A model generated the notes under the pieces. It was given only the letters and a program-made list of their open reading frames with translations, did not search any database and was not told the origin of the DNA. From an uncultured Bacteroidales bacterium (GTDB taxonomy: Bacteria; Bacteroidota; Bacteroidia; Bacteroidales; WCHB1-69), in NCBI GenBank assembly GCA_937949745.1, contig CALECM010000071.1:1-49282 (forward strand): 49,282 bases of DNA, given 5' to 3'. A program made the translations under genes and the position numbers. Shown one piece after another: positions 1 through 8,543 of the stretch. Numbering within the stretch: position 1 is the stretch's first letter; the number at the start of each line of letters is the position of its first letter.

Positions 1-669
1 CTCTTTAATTATTTTCAGTCCTTCTTTTTTTATTTTGCTATAATATTTTTCTTTATCACATTTCATCAATTGCAGAGGGTTTTTAATGGCATGTATATTA
101 TCATATCCCGTTAAATAATATATATCATTTACTTTATTGATGATTGTTCCTAATCCAGCCAATTCGTATTCAATATCTGTTGTTTTGTCTCTAAACCAAA
201 TAGCACTTCCCCATTCCCCAAAACTCAAATAAGTAACATAAAATCTGTCATCTTCATATATAAAATCATCAAGGTCTTTTATTTCTTCCCATTTTTTTTC
301 TTTTAAATTAAAATGATAACTTTTTTTCTCATAATATTCTTTCAAGAAAATTTGTTTATTCCATACAAAAAGATCATCATAAAAACCATTTTTTACATTA
401 TTCAGTGTTCGTACATTTCCATTTTCGGAAATTTCAAGAAAATGTGTTCTTCCTCTACCCATTGCGTAAATATAAACAGGAAATTCTTCAAAATAAACAT
501 AATATTTTGAGCCGAACTTGATGGCATGAGTCATATATACATTCGCTCCTGGCATCATCAAATCGTTGATGCTAATATTGATAGTATCGACCGACGTTTC
601 AAAACTTTGTCCTTCCGTTTTTACGATAAGACTGATCAATAAAAAAATCAATAATATTTGCTTTTTCAT
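1..669 (-). CDS. Hypothetical secreted protein, 3' end beyond the window
   Basis: A frame is open from an ATG at 669 to the left edge (223 codons, no stop), so the C-terminus is missing. Residues 1-19 form a signal peptide: Lys-Lys after the start, a Leu/Ile-rich core, and likely cleavage near Glu-Gly-Gln. The rest is rich in Tyr, Phe, Lys, Glu and Asn, with repeated aromatic beta-strand-like stretches such as YYVYFEEFPVYIYAMG. That looks like a beta-propeller or WD-like extracellular protein, but I recognise no family. The stretch is visibly more AT-rich than the housekeeping genes to the right. It runs the same way as the next gene (811-1578), with a 141-bp gap. The product is unknown, and export is an inference from the signal peptide. 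Confidence 0.6.
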   Translation of the reverse strand, partial: MKKQILLIFLLISLIVKTEGQSFETSVDTINISINDLMMPGANVYMTHAIKFGSKYYVYFEEFPVYIYAMGRGRTHFLEISENGNVRTLNNVKNGFYDDLFVWNKQIFLKEYYEKKSYHFNLKEKKWEEIKDLDDFIYEDDRFYVTYLSFGEWGSAIWFRDKTTDIEYELAGLGTIINKVNDIYYLTGYDNIHAIKNPLQLMKCDKEKYYSKIKKEGLKIIKE

Positions 670-707
670 TTTATATTTCCTCTAAAATATCACCTACAAG
701 TTTACGG

Positions 708-820
708 CAGCCTAGTGTTCGAGCGGTACCATTACAAAACAACTGGCAACTCCCACTTATCCACATCTGACGCAAAACTTTTGTTGACAACCATTTATTT
801 TAATGCCAGCCTAATGAACG
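708..820. repeat. Imperfect 14-bp direct repeat around the gap between two secreted-protein genes
   Basis: CAGCCTAGTGTTCG at 708-721 and CAGCCTAATGAACG at 807-820 match at 11 of 14 positions and lie 99 bp apart. The second copy contains the stop codon of the 811-1578 gene. The DNA between them is non-coding. It could be an integration or cassette scar, or chance. Confidence 0.3.
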
Positions 821-1578
821 TCAATCCCGTCAAAGTATATTTCTGTAATTGCTGTGTCGTCATATTTGTCGCCTTTGTAAACGTCCAAAATTTCAAATTT
901 AATTGTCCACCAAGGTTTTTTATTAAGTTCATCCCAATTTTTTCTGTCGCCATAACCTAATGGCTCAAACTTAAAGTGTTGTTCTTGTCGGCTGTCAGCA
1001 AGGTTAAGAATTGCAAAAGGTTTGTCGTCAATATACATTTTCAGTTTTTTCACCCGTGAATTGTCTTTCCAGGTTTGTTCGGATTTAATGTATCCGTTCA
1101 CTATAATGATTTCTGTAATTCTTGGGTTTTGCGGTGGAAAATGATATGTTACACTCTCACCAATTCCATAACCGGGCACACCTTCAATCCACGCTGTTTT
1201 ATAATTCAAATCATGAATATTTTTTGCTGAATAGTTAATTCCTTTAAACGACTTCAAACTTGATGACGCAGAATTAGTGTCCAGTCCACCACCACAATAC
1301 CAACTGCATCCAACTCCAATTATGTCCCAATATCCTTCAATGTCTGCCGCACAAAGTTCATATTGCTTTTTCTCTTCTGTAGTAAATTTAGTTTCATCAA
1401 AATTGTCACGGTGTTCCGACCAAAATTTTTCGCAGTGCTCTTGAAGTTTTAAAAAATCAATTTCGTCTTGTAAACTTTTGTCAACCAAATAACCCAAAGT
1501 TGGTGTCATTTCCTTAACTGTCTGTCCGAAACCTGTCAAGGAAAAAAGTATAAATATGATTGTTGTTATGTGTCGCAT
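811..1578 (-). CDS. Secreted protein with NADase-type glycan-binding (discoidin-like) domain
   Basis: The ATG at 1578 is preferred over an upstream in-frame TTG at 1593, because it opens directly into a signal peptide (MRHITTIIFILFSLTGFGQ). The protein has 255 residues. The second half carries the pattern of the NADase-type glycan-binding domain: a Ser-Ser-x-Leu start, then NIHDLNYKTAWIEG, then GYGIGE, then IIIVNGY followed by a conserved Asn-Ser-Arg before a beta strand (KKLKMYID). In this family the domain is a beta-sandwich appended to secreted or surface proteins and thought to bind carbohydrate. No catalytic domain is visible in the N-terminal 90 residues, so the role is unknown. It lies downstream of the tRNA cluster with its own -7 element. 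Confidence 0.6.
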   Translation of the reverse strand: MRHITTIIFILFSLTGFGQTVKEMTPTLGYLVDKSLQDEIDFLKLQEHCEKFWSEHRDNFDETKFTTEEKKQYELCAADIEGYWDIIGVGCSWYCGGGLDTNSASSSLKSFKGINYSAKNIHDLNYKTAWIEGVPGYGIGESVTYHFPPQNPRITEIIIVNGYIKSEQTWKDNSRVKKLKMYIDDKPFAILNLADSRQEQHFKFEPLGYGDRKNWDELNKKPWWTIKFEILDVYKGDKYDDTAITEIYFDGIDVH

Positions 1579-1643
1579 AATTCTGTCTTCCAAAATGAAT
1601 GTTAATCATAAATATGCGTGTATTATTTCGCTTATTTACCCTG

Positions 1644-1651
1644 CAAAGGTA
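1644..1651 (-). promoter_or_regulatory. -7 element for the NADase-type domain gene
   Basis: TACCTTTG on the minus strand matches TAnnTTTG, 66 bp upstream of the ATG at 1578. No TTG is seen at the -33 spacing. Confidence 0.45.
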
Positions 1652-1801
1652 AATAAAAAGAGTGCTCTGGTGAGAAAATTTAAATAATATCCCTTCTTTA
1701 TGATAAAAAGAAGAAATTATAGCTTAAAACCAATACCCTTATTTTTTGACAATAGTTGTCCAGAAATCAAATCTGTAATCAGGGTCGTAAGGAATCAGAC
1801 A

Positions 1802-1826
1802 TAAAAAAAGCCTCATTTAAGAGGCT
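1802..1826 (-). terminator. Rho-independent terminator of the tRNA cluster
   Basis: On the minus strand the stem AAGCCTC / GAGGCTT closes a six-base loop (TTAAAT) and is followed by a T run. It starts only a few bases after the 3' end of tRNA-Gly, so the tRNA operon ends here and does not read into the 811-1578 gene. Confidence 0.75.
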
Positions 1827-1829
1827 TCG

Positions 1830-1902
1830 AGCGGAAAACGGGGCTCGAACCCGCCACCTATAGCTTGGAAGGCTATCGCTCTACCAAATGAGCTATTTCC
1901 GC
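1830..1902 (-). tRNA. tRNA-Gly (anticodon TCC)
   Basis: The acceptor arms GCGGAAA and TTTCCGC pair, the anticodon stem ATAGC/GCTAT encloses CTTCCAA with TCC at its centre, and a TTCGAGC T-loop is present. The length is 73 nt with discriminator T; CCA is not encoded. Confidence 0.95.
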
Positions 1903-1917
1903 TTGGTTATTTTTTTG

Positions 1918-1999
1918 TGGGAGAGGAAGGATTCGAACCTCCGAAGGCTGCGCCAACAGATTTACAGTCTGCCCCATTTGACCGCTCTGGAACTCTCCC
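1918..1999 (-). tRNA. tRNA-Tyr (anticodon GTA)
   Basis: The acceptor stem is GGGAGAG/CTCTCCC plus A. The CAGACTGTAAATCTG hairpin carries GTA, and a long class II variable arm and TTCGAATCC T-arm are present. The length is 82 nt, as expected for a type II tRNA. It lies 15 nt from tRNA-Gly and 5 nt from tRNA-Thr. Confidence 0.95.
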
Positions 2000-2004
2000 A
2001 AACG

Positions 2005-2077
2005 AGCCGATAGACGGACTCGAACCGCCGACCGGCTGATTACAAATCAGCTGCTCTACCAACTGAGCTACATCGGC
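2005..2077 (-). tRNA. tRNA-Thr (anticodon TGT)
   Basis: The acceptor stem is GCCGATG at the 5' end against a TATCGGC 3' arm. The anticodon hairpin CTGATTTGTAATCAG carries TGT, and the T-loop is TTCGAGT. It is first in the Thr-Tyr-Gly transcript; the length is 73 nt. Confidence 0.95.
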
Positions 2078-2129
2078 TTGGAATTATCTTTCAAATAACG
2101 TTTGCTCGTTTCTTTACTTAAACGGGCTG

Positions 2130-2159
2130 CAAAAATAGAATTTTTTTCGTTATTAACAA
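2130..2159 (-). promoter_or_regulatory. Promoter of the tRNA-Thr-Tyr-Gly operon
   Basis: On the minus strand TTG (2157-2159) is followed after 19 bp by TATTTTTG (2130-2137). This is a full match to the Bacteroidota TTG-N19-TAnnTTTG layout, about 50 bp before tRNA-Thr. Confidence 0.7.
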
Positions 2160-2195
2160 CTGTTAAAAACTCTTTTTTTTCTACATTATTGATAT

Positions 2196-2876
2196 TTAGT
2201 TGATTAATTTTTTACAACGGCTGATTTCACGCTTACCGGGAGGGCCCGGAAGAGATTCCAATTCAAATTTAACTTCTTTCATAATCCTTTTTATGCTTCC
2301 TTTGGCACAATAAGTAACTAAAATTGCGTTTTTCGACATCGACCGGTATATTTTTTCAAATATTTCTTTTGTCCACAATTCCGGTTGAAGAACAGGAGAA
2401 AATGCGTCGTAATATACCAGATCATATTCATGATCCGGTAAGTCTATATTTTCTATTTTGTCTATAGTCTTTTTAAAGTAAAAATCCTCGTTGATATACC
2501 GACCATCATAACTAATATTGTGCATTCGATAAAAAGCATCACGAAATACTGAATCAATATGAGCCGTATAATTGAGTAACTCTATCTCCGGGGGAAGAAG
2601 CGGATAAGCTTCCACAGCGTGATAATTGACCTTTCTTCCGGAACTATGGATAAGAGTTAGTAAGGCGTTAAGTCCTGTACCGAATCCCACCTCCAATATA
2701 CGTATTTCTTCTTTTCGGGGCAAAGCCAAAAGACCGTTATTGATATATATATGCATGGATTCCGTCATGGCGCCATGTATGGAATGGAATTGTTCATCAA
2801 AGTGGATTAACCTCAACGTGGATGTACCATCCTCCGTTTCGATAATCTCGCGCGATTTTATAGTACTTTCTTCCAC
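2196..2876 (-). CDS. mnmD: MnmD-type tRNA (mnm5s2U34) methyltransferase, standalone
   Basis: This is the methyltransferase half of MnmC (DUF752 family). It would transfer a methyl group from SAM to the aminomethyl side chain of wobble uridine in certain tRNAs. The family's early SIHGAMTESMHIYI pattern is present (about residues 32-45), followed by the SAM-binding motif ILEVGFGTGLNAL (about 59-71) and the catalytic-region YDAFSP (about 155-160). The FAD-dependent oxidase half of gamma-proteobacterial MnmC is absent, so the product is a free methyltransferase of 226 residues. The start appears to be GTG at 2876: no in-frame ATG precedes the conserved region. The gene begins 9 nt after the stop of tex and is probably cotranscribed with it. 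Confidence 0.88.
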   Translation of the reverse strand: MEESTIKSREIIETEDGTSTLRLIHFDEQFHSIHGAMTESMHIYINNGLLALPRKEEIRILEVGFGTGLNALLTLIHSSGRKVNYHAVEAYPLLPPEIELLNYTAHIDSVFRDAFYRMHNISYDGRYINEDFYFKKTIDKIENIDLPDHEYDLVYYDAFSPVLQPELWTKEIFEKIYRSMSKNAILVTYCAKGSIKRIMKEVKFELESLPGPPGKREISRCKKLIN

Positions 2877-2885
2877 CTTTATAGT

Positions 2886-5027
2886 CTATTGAGCCACATC
2901 TTTTATGGATAAACTGATACGCTTTCTTGGAATATCCACATCCAATACCTTAACCTTCACTTTTTGGTTGAGTTTTATGACCTCATTCGGATTGGTAATG
3001 AATTTATTGGCTATATGGCTGATATGGACAAGACCATCCTGATGAACCCCGATATCCACAAAACAACCGAAGTTGGTAATATTGGTTACGATCCCCGGAA
3101 CCACCATTCCTGGAGTCAGGTCGTGCATGGAATTGATATTTTTATCGAATTCAAAAAAATCAAAATGTGAGCGGGGATCACGGCCCGGTTTGGCCAATTC
3201 CTGCATGATATCCTTTAACGTAGGCATTCCTGTTTTACCCGTAATAAAATCCTTAAGATCTATACGTTTACGCAAAGTCTCATCACGCATAAGATCCTCG
3301 ACAGTACAATGAAGTTGCCGGGACATCTTATCTACGATATGATAACTTTCCGGATGCACCGCACTGTAATCCAGAGGATTTTTGGCCCCTGCGATACGAA
3401 GAAATCCGGCAGACTGTTCAAAAGCCTTATCTCCGAAACGGGGGACTGCATGTAAATCTTTTCTGCTGGCGAACGGGCCGTTCGAATTTCGGTAATCCAC
3501 AATATTTTTTGCCAGAGCGGGACCAACTCCCGAAACATAAGATAACAATTCCTTACTGGCCGTATTGACCTCCACGCCAACCTGGTTGACACAACTTTCC
3601 ACGGTTTCCGCCAGACTGTGCTGTAACATATTCTGGTTAACGTCATGTTGATATTGGCCCACGCCTATAGATTTCGGATCAATTTTCACCAGTTCCGCCA
3701 AAGGATCCATCAGACGCCGGCCTATGGATACCGCGCCCCGGACCGTCACATCATAATCAGGAAATTCTTCGCGGGCCAAAGCCGAGGCCGAATATACGGA
3801 GGCGCCGCTTTCATTCACCACAATCGCTTTCACATCTCTTTCAAAAGGTATTTTCTTAACGAAATTTTCCGTCTCGCGCCCGGCAGTACCGTTACCTATG
3901 GCGATAGCATCCACTTTATATTGCAACACCAATCTTTTCAATTTATCCGAGGACAGCTTATATTCCGATTGCGGAGGATGAGGATAAATGGTTTCATTAT
4001 GCAACAATCTACCCTGGGGATCGAGAATCACCACTTTACAGCCGGTCCTGAAACCCGGATCGATGGCCAGAATCGTTTTTTGTCCCAAAGGCGGGGACAT
4101 TAAGAGTTGCCTCAGATTCACGGCAAAAACCGAAATGGCATCCGTATCTGCTTTCTCTTTGAACAGGTTACGCATCTCCGTTTCCATTTGAGGCTGGAGT
4201 AGTCTTTTGTAAGAGTCGGTGACCGCCATCCATACCTGGCCAGCAGCCTGGTTACGGGCTTTTATAATTCCCTTCTGCATCATCTGTAAAGCTGTTTCTT
4301 CGTCAGGGGCTATATGAAGCCGTAAATAACCTTCGTTTTCTCCCCTCAACATAGCCAATAAACGATGAGAAGGTGTTTTCCGTAATAATTCGGATGAATT
4401 AAAAAAGTTTTCATATTTCACGCCTTCCTCTTCCTTATCTTTCACTACTTTAGAAGTGATAATTGCTTCCCGCGTAAATAAAATCCGCATTCTTTCCCTT
4501 ACATATTTGTTTTCACAAACCCATTCGGCGATAATATCCCGGGCACCGGCCAAAGCATCTTCCGGAGTTTCAATTCCTTTTTCCTTATCCACAAAACGGA
4601 AAGCCGTCTTTTCCAAATCGATATTTTGCTGGTCATAAAGCATTCTGGCCAAAGGTTCCAGTCCTTTTTCCACAGCCATCGATGCACGGGTTTTCCGTTT
4701 GGGCTTATATGGCAGGTAAATATCTTCCAGTTCACTAAGGACAGTAACGTTCTGGATCTGTTGTTCCAGCTCTTCCGTAAGTTTTCCCTGTTCGCTGATG
4801 GAATCGAGGATGGCTGCTCTACGCTTGTCCAATTCTATCCACTTTTCATGCAAAACTTTAATCTGGCTGATCTGGACCTCATCCAGGCTACCGGTTGCCT
4901 CTTTCCTGTATCGGGATACGAAAGGAATAGTACTGCCTGACGACAGCAGCGCGATCGTATTTTTAACCTGATTTTCTTTTAAATTGAGTTCACGGGCAAT
5001 AAGTGCCTCATAATTGCGTATATTCAT
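2886..5027 (-). CDS. tex: Tex family RNA-binding transcription accessory protein
   Basis: Tex is a cytoplasmic nucleic-acid-binding protein related to eukaryotic Spt6 that affects transcription and stress survival. The 713 residues follow the family order. There is an N-terminal helical region (LNLKENQVKNTIALL), then the conserved TIPFVSRYRKEATGSLDE, a YqgF-like RNase H fold (ILAIDPGFRTGCKVVILD), helix-hairpin-helix motifs (LLSYVSGVGPALAKNIVDYR), and a C-terminal S1 domain (GMVVPGIVTNITNFGCFVDIG). Two ATGs exist at 5042 and 5027. The -7 element at 5052-5059 would start RNA around 5045, almost on the first ATG, so 5027 leaves a more normal leader. It is divergent from the gene at 5124. Confidence 0.95.
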   Translation of the reverse strand: MNIRNYEALIARELNLKENQVKNTIALLSSGSTIPFVSRYRKEATGSLDEVQISQIKVLHEKWIELDKRRAAILDSISEQGKLTEELEQQIQNVTVLSELEDIYLPYKPKRKTRASMAVEKGLEPLARMLYDQQNIDLEKTAFRFVDKEKGIETPEDALAGARDIIAEWVCENKYVRERMRILFTREAIITSKVVKDKEEEGVKYENFFNSSELLRKTPSHRLLAMLRGENEGYLRLHIAPDEETALQMMQKGIIKARNQAAGQVWMAVTDSYKRLLQPQMETEMRNLFKEKADTDAISVFAVNLRQLLMSPPLGQKTILAIDPGFRTGCKVVILDPQGRLLHNETIYPHPPQSEYKLSSDKLKRLVLQYKVDAIAIGNGTAGRETENFVKKIPFERDVKAIVVNESGASVYSASALAREEFPDYDVTVRGAVSIGRRLMDPLAELVKIDPKSIGVGQYQHDVNQNMLQHSLAETVESCVNQVGVEVNTASKELLSYVSGVGPALAKNIVDYRNSNGPFASRKDLHAVPRFGDKAFEQSAGFLRIAGAKNPLDYSAVHPESYHIVDKMSRQLHCTVEDLMRDETLRKRIDLKDFITGKTGMPTLKDIMQELAKPGRDPRSHFDFFEFDKNINSMHDLTPGMVVPGIVTNITNFGCFVDIGVHQDGLVHISHIANKFITNPNEVIKLNQKVKVKVLDVDIPRKRISLSIKDVAQ

Positions 5028-5051
5028 AAATAACAGTAACATTTATCCATG

Positions 5052-5059
5052 CAAAAATA
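5052..5059 (-). promoter_or_regulatory. -7 element for tex-mnmD
   Basis: TATTTTTG on the minus strand, 24 bp before the chosen tex ATG. It lies only 12 bp from the opposing element for the 5124 gene. Confidence 0.55.
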
Positions 5060-5071
5060 GAGAAAATATGC

Positions 5072-5079
5072 TATCTTTG
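5072..5079 (+). promoter_or_regulatory. -7 element for the TPR-like secreted protein gene
   Basis: TATCTTTG on the plus strand, 44 bp before the GTG start at 5124. It faces away from the tex promoter, so the two polymerase footprints would overlap. Confidence 0.55.
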
Positions 5080-5123
5080 CATTTTTTTGATAAGGGTACC
5101 CAACAGGGTGGAAGAAGAAACTA

Positions 5124-6968
5124 GTGAAGCTTAAAAATAACAAATTCAATTTATTAGGCACTAAAAACAGGTTTTTAAATAAAGCCTTTTTTTTTATGCT
5201 GTTTTTTCTTGTTCCTTATTTGGTTATTTCCCAAAACGAATGTTTTGTTGAAGAACAGCTTGATTACCTTTTCCACGGAGATATTACGGAAGCCAACTCA
5301 CTCCTGGATCAAAAAGGATGGTTCATGATTTCCAATGACAGGAATGTCTCACTGGTACTGGATTCCGATACGTTGACCTATCATTTGGCGGCCTGGCGAT
5401 ATTCGCTGGGATACAGTGATTATTACCTGTATCTTTATTATTACGAAAACAGGTCCAATTACCTGGAATGGATCACCAATGAAAGCTGTTATACTTCTTT
5501 ATTAAATCGCATTTCCAATTACACCCACGACACCGCGGAAGAAATCAGGAATAACCGGGTCAGGACCGTATACCATAAACCCGGTGATATTCGAATTTCC
5601 ATGGTTAATTCCACTAACTATGCCCCCTATTTTGCCGTAGCAATGTATAACCGGACTGATCTGGACAGTGCCGTGAATAGGAAAAACCGGGACAGAGTAC
5701 TCCAACAGGAAGAACTGAGATTCAAACAGGAAATGATTGAGAACGGACTTTTGATGATCAGGAATTTAGAAGAAGACGAACAGTTCGAGGAAGCTCTTTC
5801 CCTTCTCGATTCCCTGCCTCAGGATCTAATCGGATATATAGCCACCATCACGGAGAAAAGGACTTTTTTACGCAATCAAATAAGAATTAAAAAAATTACC
5901 GCCCTGATCGTGGAAGGTGAGAGGTTGTTTGCCGACCGGGACCTTAACAATGCGAAACAGAGATTTAGCCAGATCTTACTTTTGGATTCCGGTAATGAAA
6001 CAGCACTCATGCGGCTTGACCAGATCAAAAAAATGCAGGAGGTTATTTCTTCGAGATCTATCTCTTTATACGATTACCAGACACTGAATCCGGATTCTTA
6101 CGAATATGTCCATCATAAACTCACGGAAGAACTACAAAAACAAACTTCCTATTATCCCGATGGAAAACTGAAATTTAACTTTACGGTTTATTATGATGTT
6201 AACGGAGCAAACAGCTCTTTTTATGATATATCTTATTCAACCGTACCTGACTGGAACTCATTTTTAAAAGAACTGGCTTTCAGCCCCGCCCTCACTCCTG
6301 CCTATAAAGAAAATATCCTGGTAAAATCAAAATCTACTTTTGACGTAGACCTTCAATGGGATACCAGACTATTGGAACTCAAAAAGAAGAACAGGAAAAT
6401 TAAGACCGTCAACAATATCGGACTGGTCACCAAAAGGGATACGATCAACCGTTTTTTAAGACAGAATAGCCTGCCTGTGGGGCGTTACTCTTTTTTGGTC
6501 AAGGAGAAGACATTATCTTCCAAAGCCACTTATTCTGATATCAGCCTGGTAAAATATAAAACCGTAGGTCCTGAAGCCATGCTTTTGTCCATGATAATTC
6601 CCGGTGCCGGCACAATGGCCGCCACGCAGGGACAAAAAGGCGGATGGGCCATGGCCTCGTTTTTCATCGCAGGAGGAGGAAGTCTGGCCGCTTATTTCTA
6701 TGGAAAAAATCTCAGACAAAGGGCGGCTAACTTTTATAACGGAAACCCGGACAATTTGGACCAAAGCACTGCCGAAAAATATGAAAAAAACGGTAAATCC
6801 TGGCAAATAGGAAGTTATATCGGTTTCAGTGTTACGGGCATCATATATATCACCGATATTGTCAACGCTCTTTCCAAAGGTATTCAAAATCAAAAAAGAA
6901 CAAAATCTCTTCGTAATGCCTTAAAGAAAGACCCGGTTAAGATAATAAAAGAAGATCTGATCTTATAA
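5124..6968 (+). CDS. Hypothetical exported protein with TPR-like repeat and C-terminal membrane pair
   Basis: I do not recognise this family. The predicted start is GTG at 5124, preceded by GGTGGAAGAAG; the next in-frame ATG (5196) would leave a very short signal. Residues about 20-37 form a hydrophobic signal ending in VISQ. Around residues 230-310 there is a helical stretch with TPR character (LFADRDLNNAKQRFSQILLL). The last third has two hydrophobic segments: one holding MIIPGAGTMAATQGQKGG and AGGGSLAAYFYG, the other IGFSVTGIIYITDIVNAL. Glycine-rich pairs like these are common at the C-termini of Bacteroidota envelope proteins. Likely an envelope protein of 614 residues, transcribed divergently from tex and 33 bp before gltX. 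Confidence 0.7.
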   Translation: MKLKNNKFNLLGTKNRFLNKAFFFMLFFLVPYLVISQNECFVEEQLDYLFHGDITEANSLLDQKGWFMISNDRNVSLVLDSDTLTYHLAAWRYSLGYSDYYLYLYYYENRSNYLEWITNESCYTSLLNRISNYTHDTAEEIRNNRVRTVYHKPGDIRISMVNSTNYAPYFAVAMYNRTDLDSAVNRKNRDRVLQQEELRFKQEMIENGLLMIRNLEEDEQFEEALSLLDSLPQDLIGYIATITEKRTFLRNQIRIKKITALIVEGERLFADRDLNNAKQRFSQILLLDSGNETALMRLDQIKKMQEVISSRSISLYDYQTLNPDSYEYVHHKLTEELQKQTSYYPDGKLKFNFTVYYDVNGANSSFYDISYSTVPDWNSFLKELAFSPALTPAYKENILVKSKSTFDVDLQWDTRLLELKKKNRKIKTVNNIGLVTKRDTINRFLRQNSLPVGRYSFLVKEKTLSSKATYSDISLVKYKTVGPEAMLLSMIIPGAGTMAATQGQKGGWAMASFFIAGGGSLAAYFYGKNLRQRAANFYNGNPDNLDQSTAEKYEKNGKSWQIGSYIGFSVTGIIYITDIVNALSKGIQNQKRTKSLRNALKKDPVKIIKEDLIL

Positions 6969-7001
6969 CATGAATCATAATATACAGTAAAACAAAATAA
7001 T

Positions 7002-8519
7002 ATGAAAACCAGAGTACGATTTGCGCCAAGTCCGACCGGACCTCTCCACATAGGAGGAGTTCGTACGGCACTCTATAATTATCTGTTCGCGAAACAAAAT
7101 GACGGTGACTTCATCCTGAGGATTGAAGATACCGATCAGACACGTTTCGTACCGGGTGCGGAAGAGTATATTCTGGAATCGTTCCAATGGCTGGGTTTAG
7201 AATTTGATGAGAGTATCAAAGCAGGAGGACCATACGGACCATACAGGCAATCGGAAAGAAAAGCGATATACAGGGAATATGCCAATCAACTGCTGAACGA
7301 CGGCTGGGCTTACTATGCTTTCGATACCGCCGAAGAACTGGACAGGATACGGAAACAATATGAAGCGGAAAAAAAGATATTCCAGTACGATTGCCATACC
7401 CGCAATAGTATGAATAATTCTTTATCGCTGCCCGCAGAAGAAGTAACCCGGAGAATTGAGGAAAATATGCCGTATGTGATCAGATTCAAATTTCCCGAAA
7501 ATACGGAAATCGTAGTACAGGACCTGATCCGCGGGGATGTACGGGTTAACACCAACACCCTGGACGATAAGATACTTTTTAAATCTGACGGGATGCCCAC
7601 CTATCATCTGGCCAACATTGTAGACGACCATTTAATGGAAATAACACATGTGATCAGGGGAGAGGAGTGGTTGCCCTCGGCGCCGTTGCATGTGATGCTT
7701 TACAAGGCTTTCAACTGGAAATCCCCGCAATTCGCCCACTTACCTTTATTGCTGAAGCCCGACGGGAATGGAAAATTGAGTAAACGTGACGGAGACAGGC
7801 TTGGTTTCCCGGTATTTCCCCTGGAATGGAAAAATCCTGAAACCGGAGAGATATCTTCGGGATACCGTGAATCCGGTTATCTTCCGGAAGCAGTTATCAA
7901 CATGCTGGCCTTACTGGGCTGGAATCCGGGAAATGAGCAGGAATTATTTTCCGTGGAAGAACTGACGGCCACTTTTTCCTTAGACAAGATCAGCAAATCG
8001 GGAGCCAAATTCGACCCGGAGAAGGCCAGATGGTTCAACCATCAGTATATCCAGAAGAAACCGAATGCCGAACTGGCGCTAATATTTAACGGAGAGCTAA
8101 CTAACCGTGGGATTAACATTCCCATGGATAAAGTGGAATACGCTGTATCATTGATCAAAGAGAGGATCTATTTCCTGAATGAATTTTGGGACCAAGGCGC
8201 TTTTCTCTTTACGGCTCCGGAAAGTTATGATGAACAGGTCATCAAAAAAAGGTGGAAAGATGGTGTGGAAGATCATTTGATGGAAATTTCAGTTCTATTA
8301 AACGGGATAATCCCGTTCGATACGGAAACAGCGCATGATCAAGTAATGGAATACATCAAAAGCCACGAACTGAATACCGGCCAGATCATGAATTGCCTAC
8401 GTTTAAGCCTGGTAGGAGCTGCCAAAGGACCGGATCTTTTTGAAATCATTAATTTCCTTGGAGTTGAAGAAGTCCACCGGAGAATATTGACGGCAATCCG
8501 TAAAATTTCCGTTAATTAA
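7002..8519 (+). CDS. gltX: Glutamyl-tRNA synthetase
   Basis: GltX charges tRNA-Glu with glutamate using ATP. This class I synthetase has the HIGH-type motif at residues 16-19 (PSPTGPLHIGG) and the KMSKS-type motif as KLSKR near residue 257. The RIEDTD motif that contacts ATP and glutamate lies near residue 42. The C-terminal half is the helical anticodon-binding cage. At 505 residues it is the usual length for bacterial non-discriminating or discriminating GltX; the sequence does not tell me which. No Bacteroidota -7 element is obvious in the 33 bp before the ATG, so it may be cotranscribed with the 5124 gene. Confidence 0.97.
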   Translation: MKTRVRFAPSPTGPLHIGGVRTALYNYLFAKQNDGDFILRIEDTDQTRFVPGAEEYILESFQWLGLEFDESIKAGGPYGPYRQSERKAIYREYANQLLNDGWAYYAFDTAEELDRIRKQYEAEKKIFQYDCHTRNSMNNSLSLPAEEVTRRIEENMPYVIRFKFPENTEIVVQDLIRGDVRVNTNTLDDKILFKSDGMPTYHLANIVDDHLMEITHVIRGEEWLPSAPLHVMLYKAFNWKSPQFAHLPLLLKPDGNGKLSKRDGDRLGFPVFPLEWKNPETGEISSGYRESGYLPEAVINMLALLGWNPGNEQELFSVEELTATFSLDKISKSGAKFDPEKARWFNHQYIQKKPNAELALIFNGELTNRGINIPMDKVEYAVSLIKERIYFLNEFWDQGAFLFTAPESYDEQVIKKRWKDGVEDHLMEISVLLNGIIPFDTETAHDQVMEYIKSHELNTGQIMNCLRLSLVGAAKGPDLFEIINFLGVEEVHRRILTAIRKISVN

Positions 8520-8529
8520 ATAAATTTAT

Positions 8530-8537
8530 TATTTTTG
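8530..8537 (+). promoter_or_regulatory. -7 element immediately before the SPOR-domain gene
   Basis: TATTTTTG ends only 6 bp before the ATG at 8544, which predicts an almost leaderless transcript unless the GTG at 8550 is used. Confidence 0.45.
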
Positions 8538-8543
8538 TACAAA

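Noticed and set aside
658..960. A 100-codon plus-strand frame over the end of the NADase-type domain gene
   Set aside because: It lies opposite a gene with a recognised domain and signal peptide and has no family features of its own.
3645..4103. A 152-codon plus-strand frame inside tex
   Set aside because: Tex is complete and conserved throughout this stretch on the minus strand, so the plus frame is a shadow.
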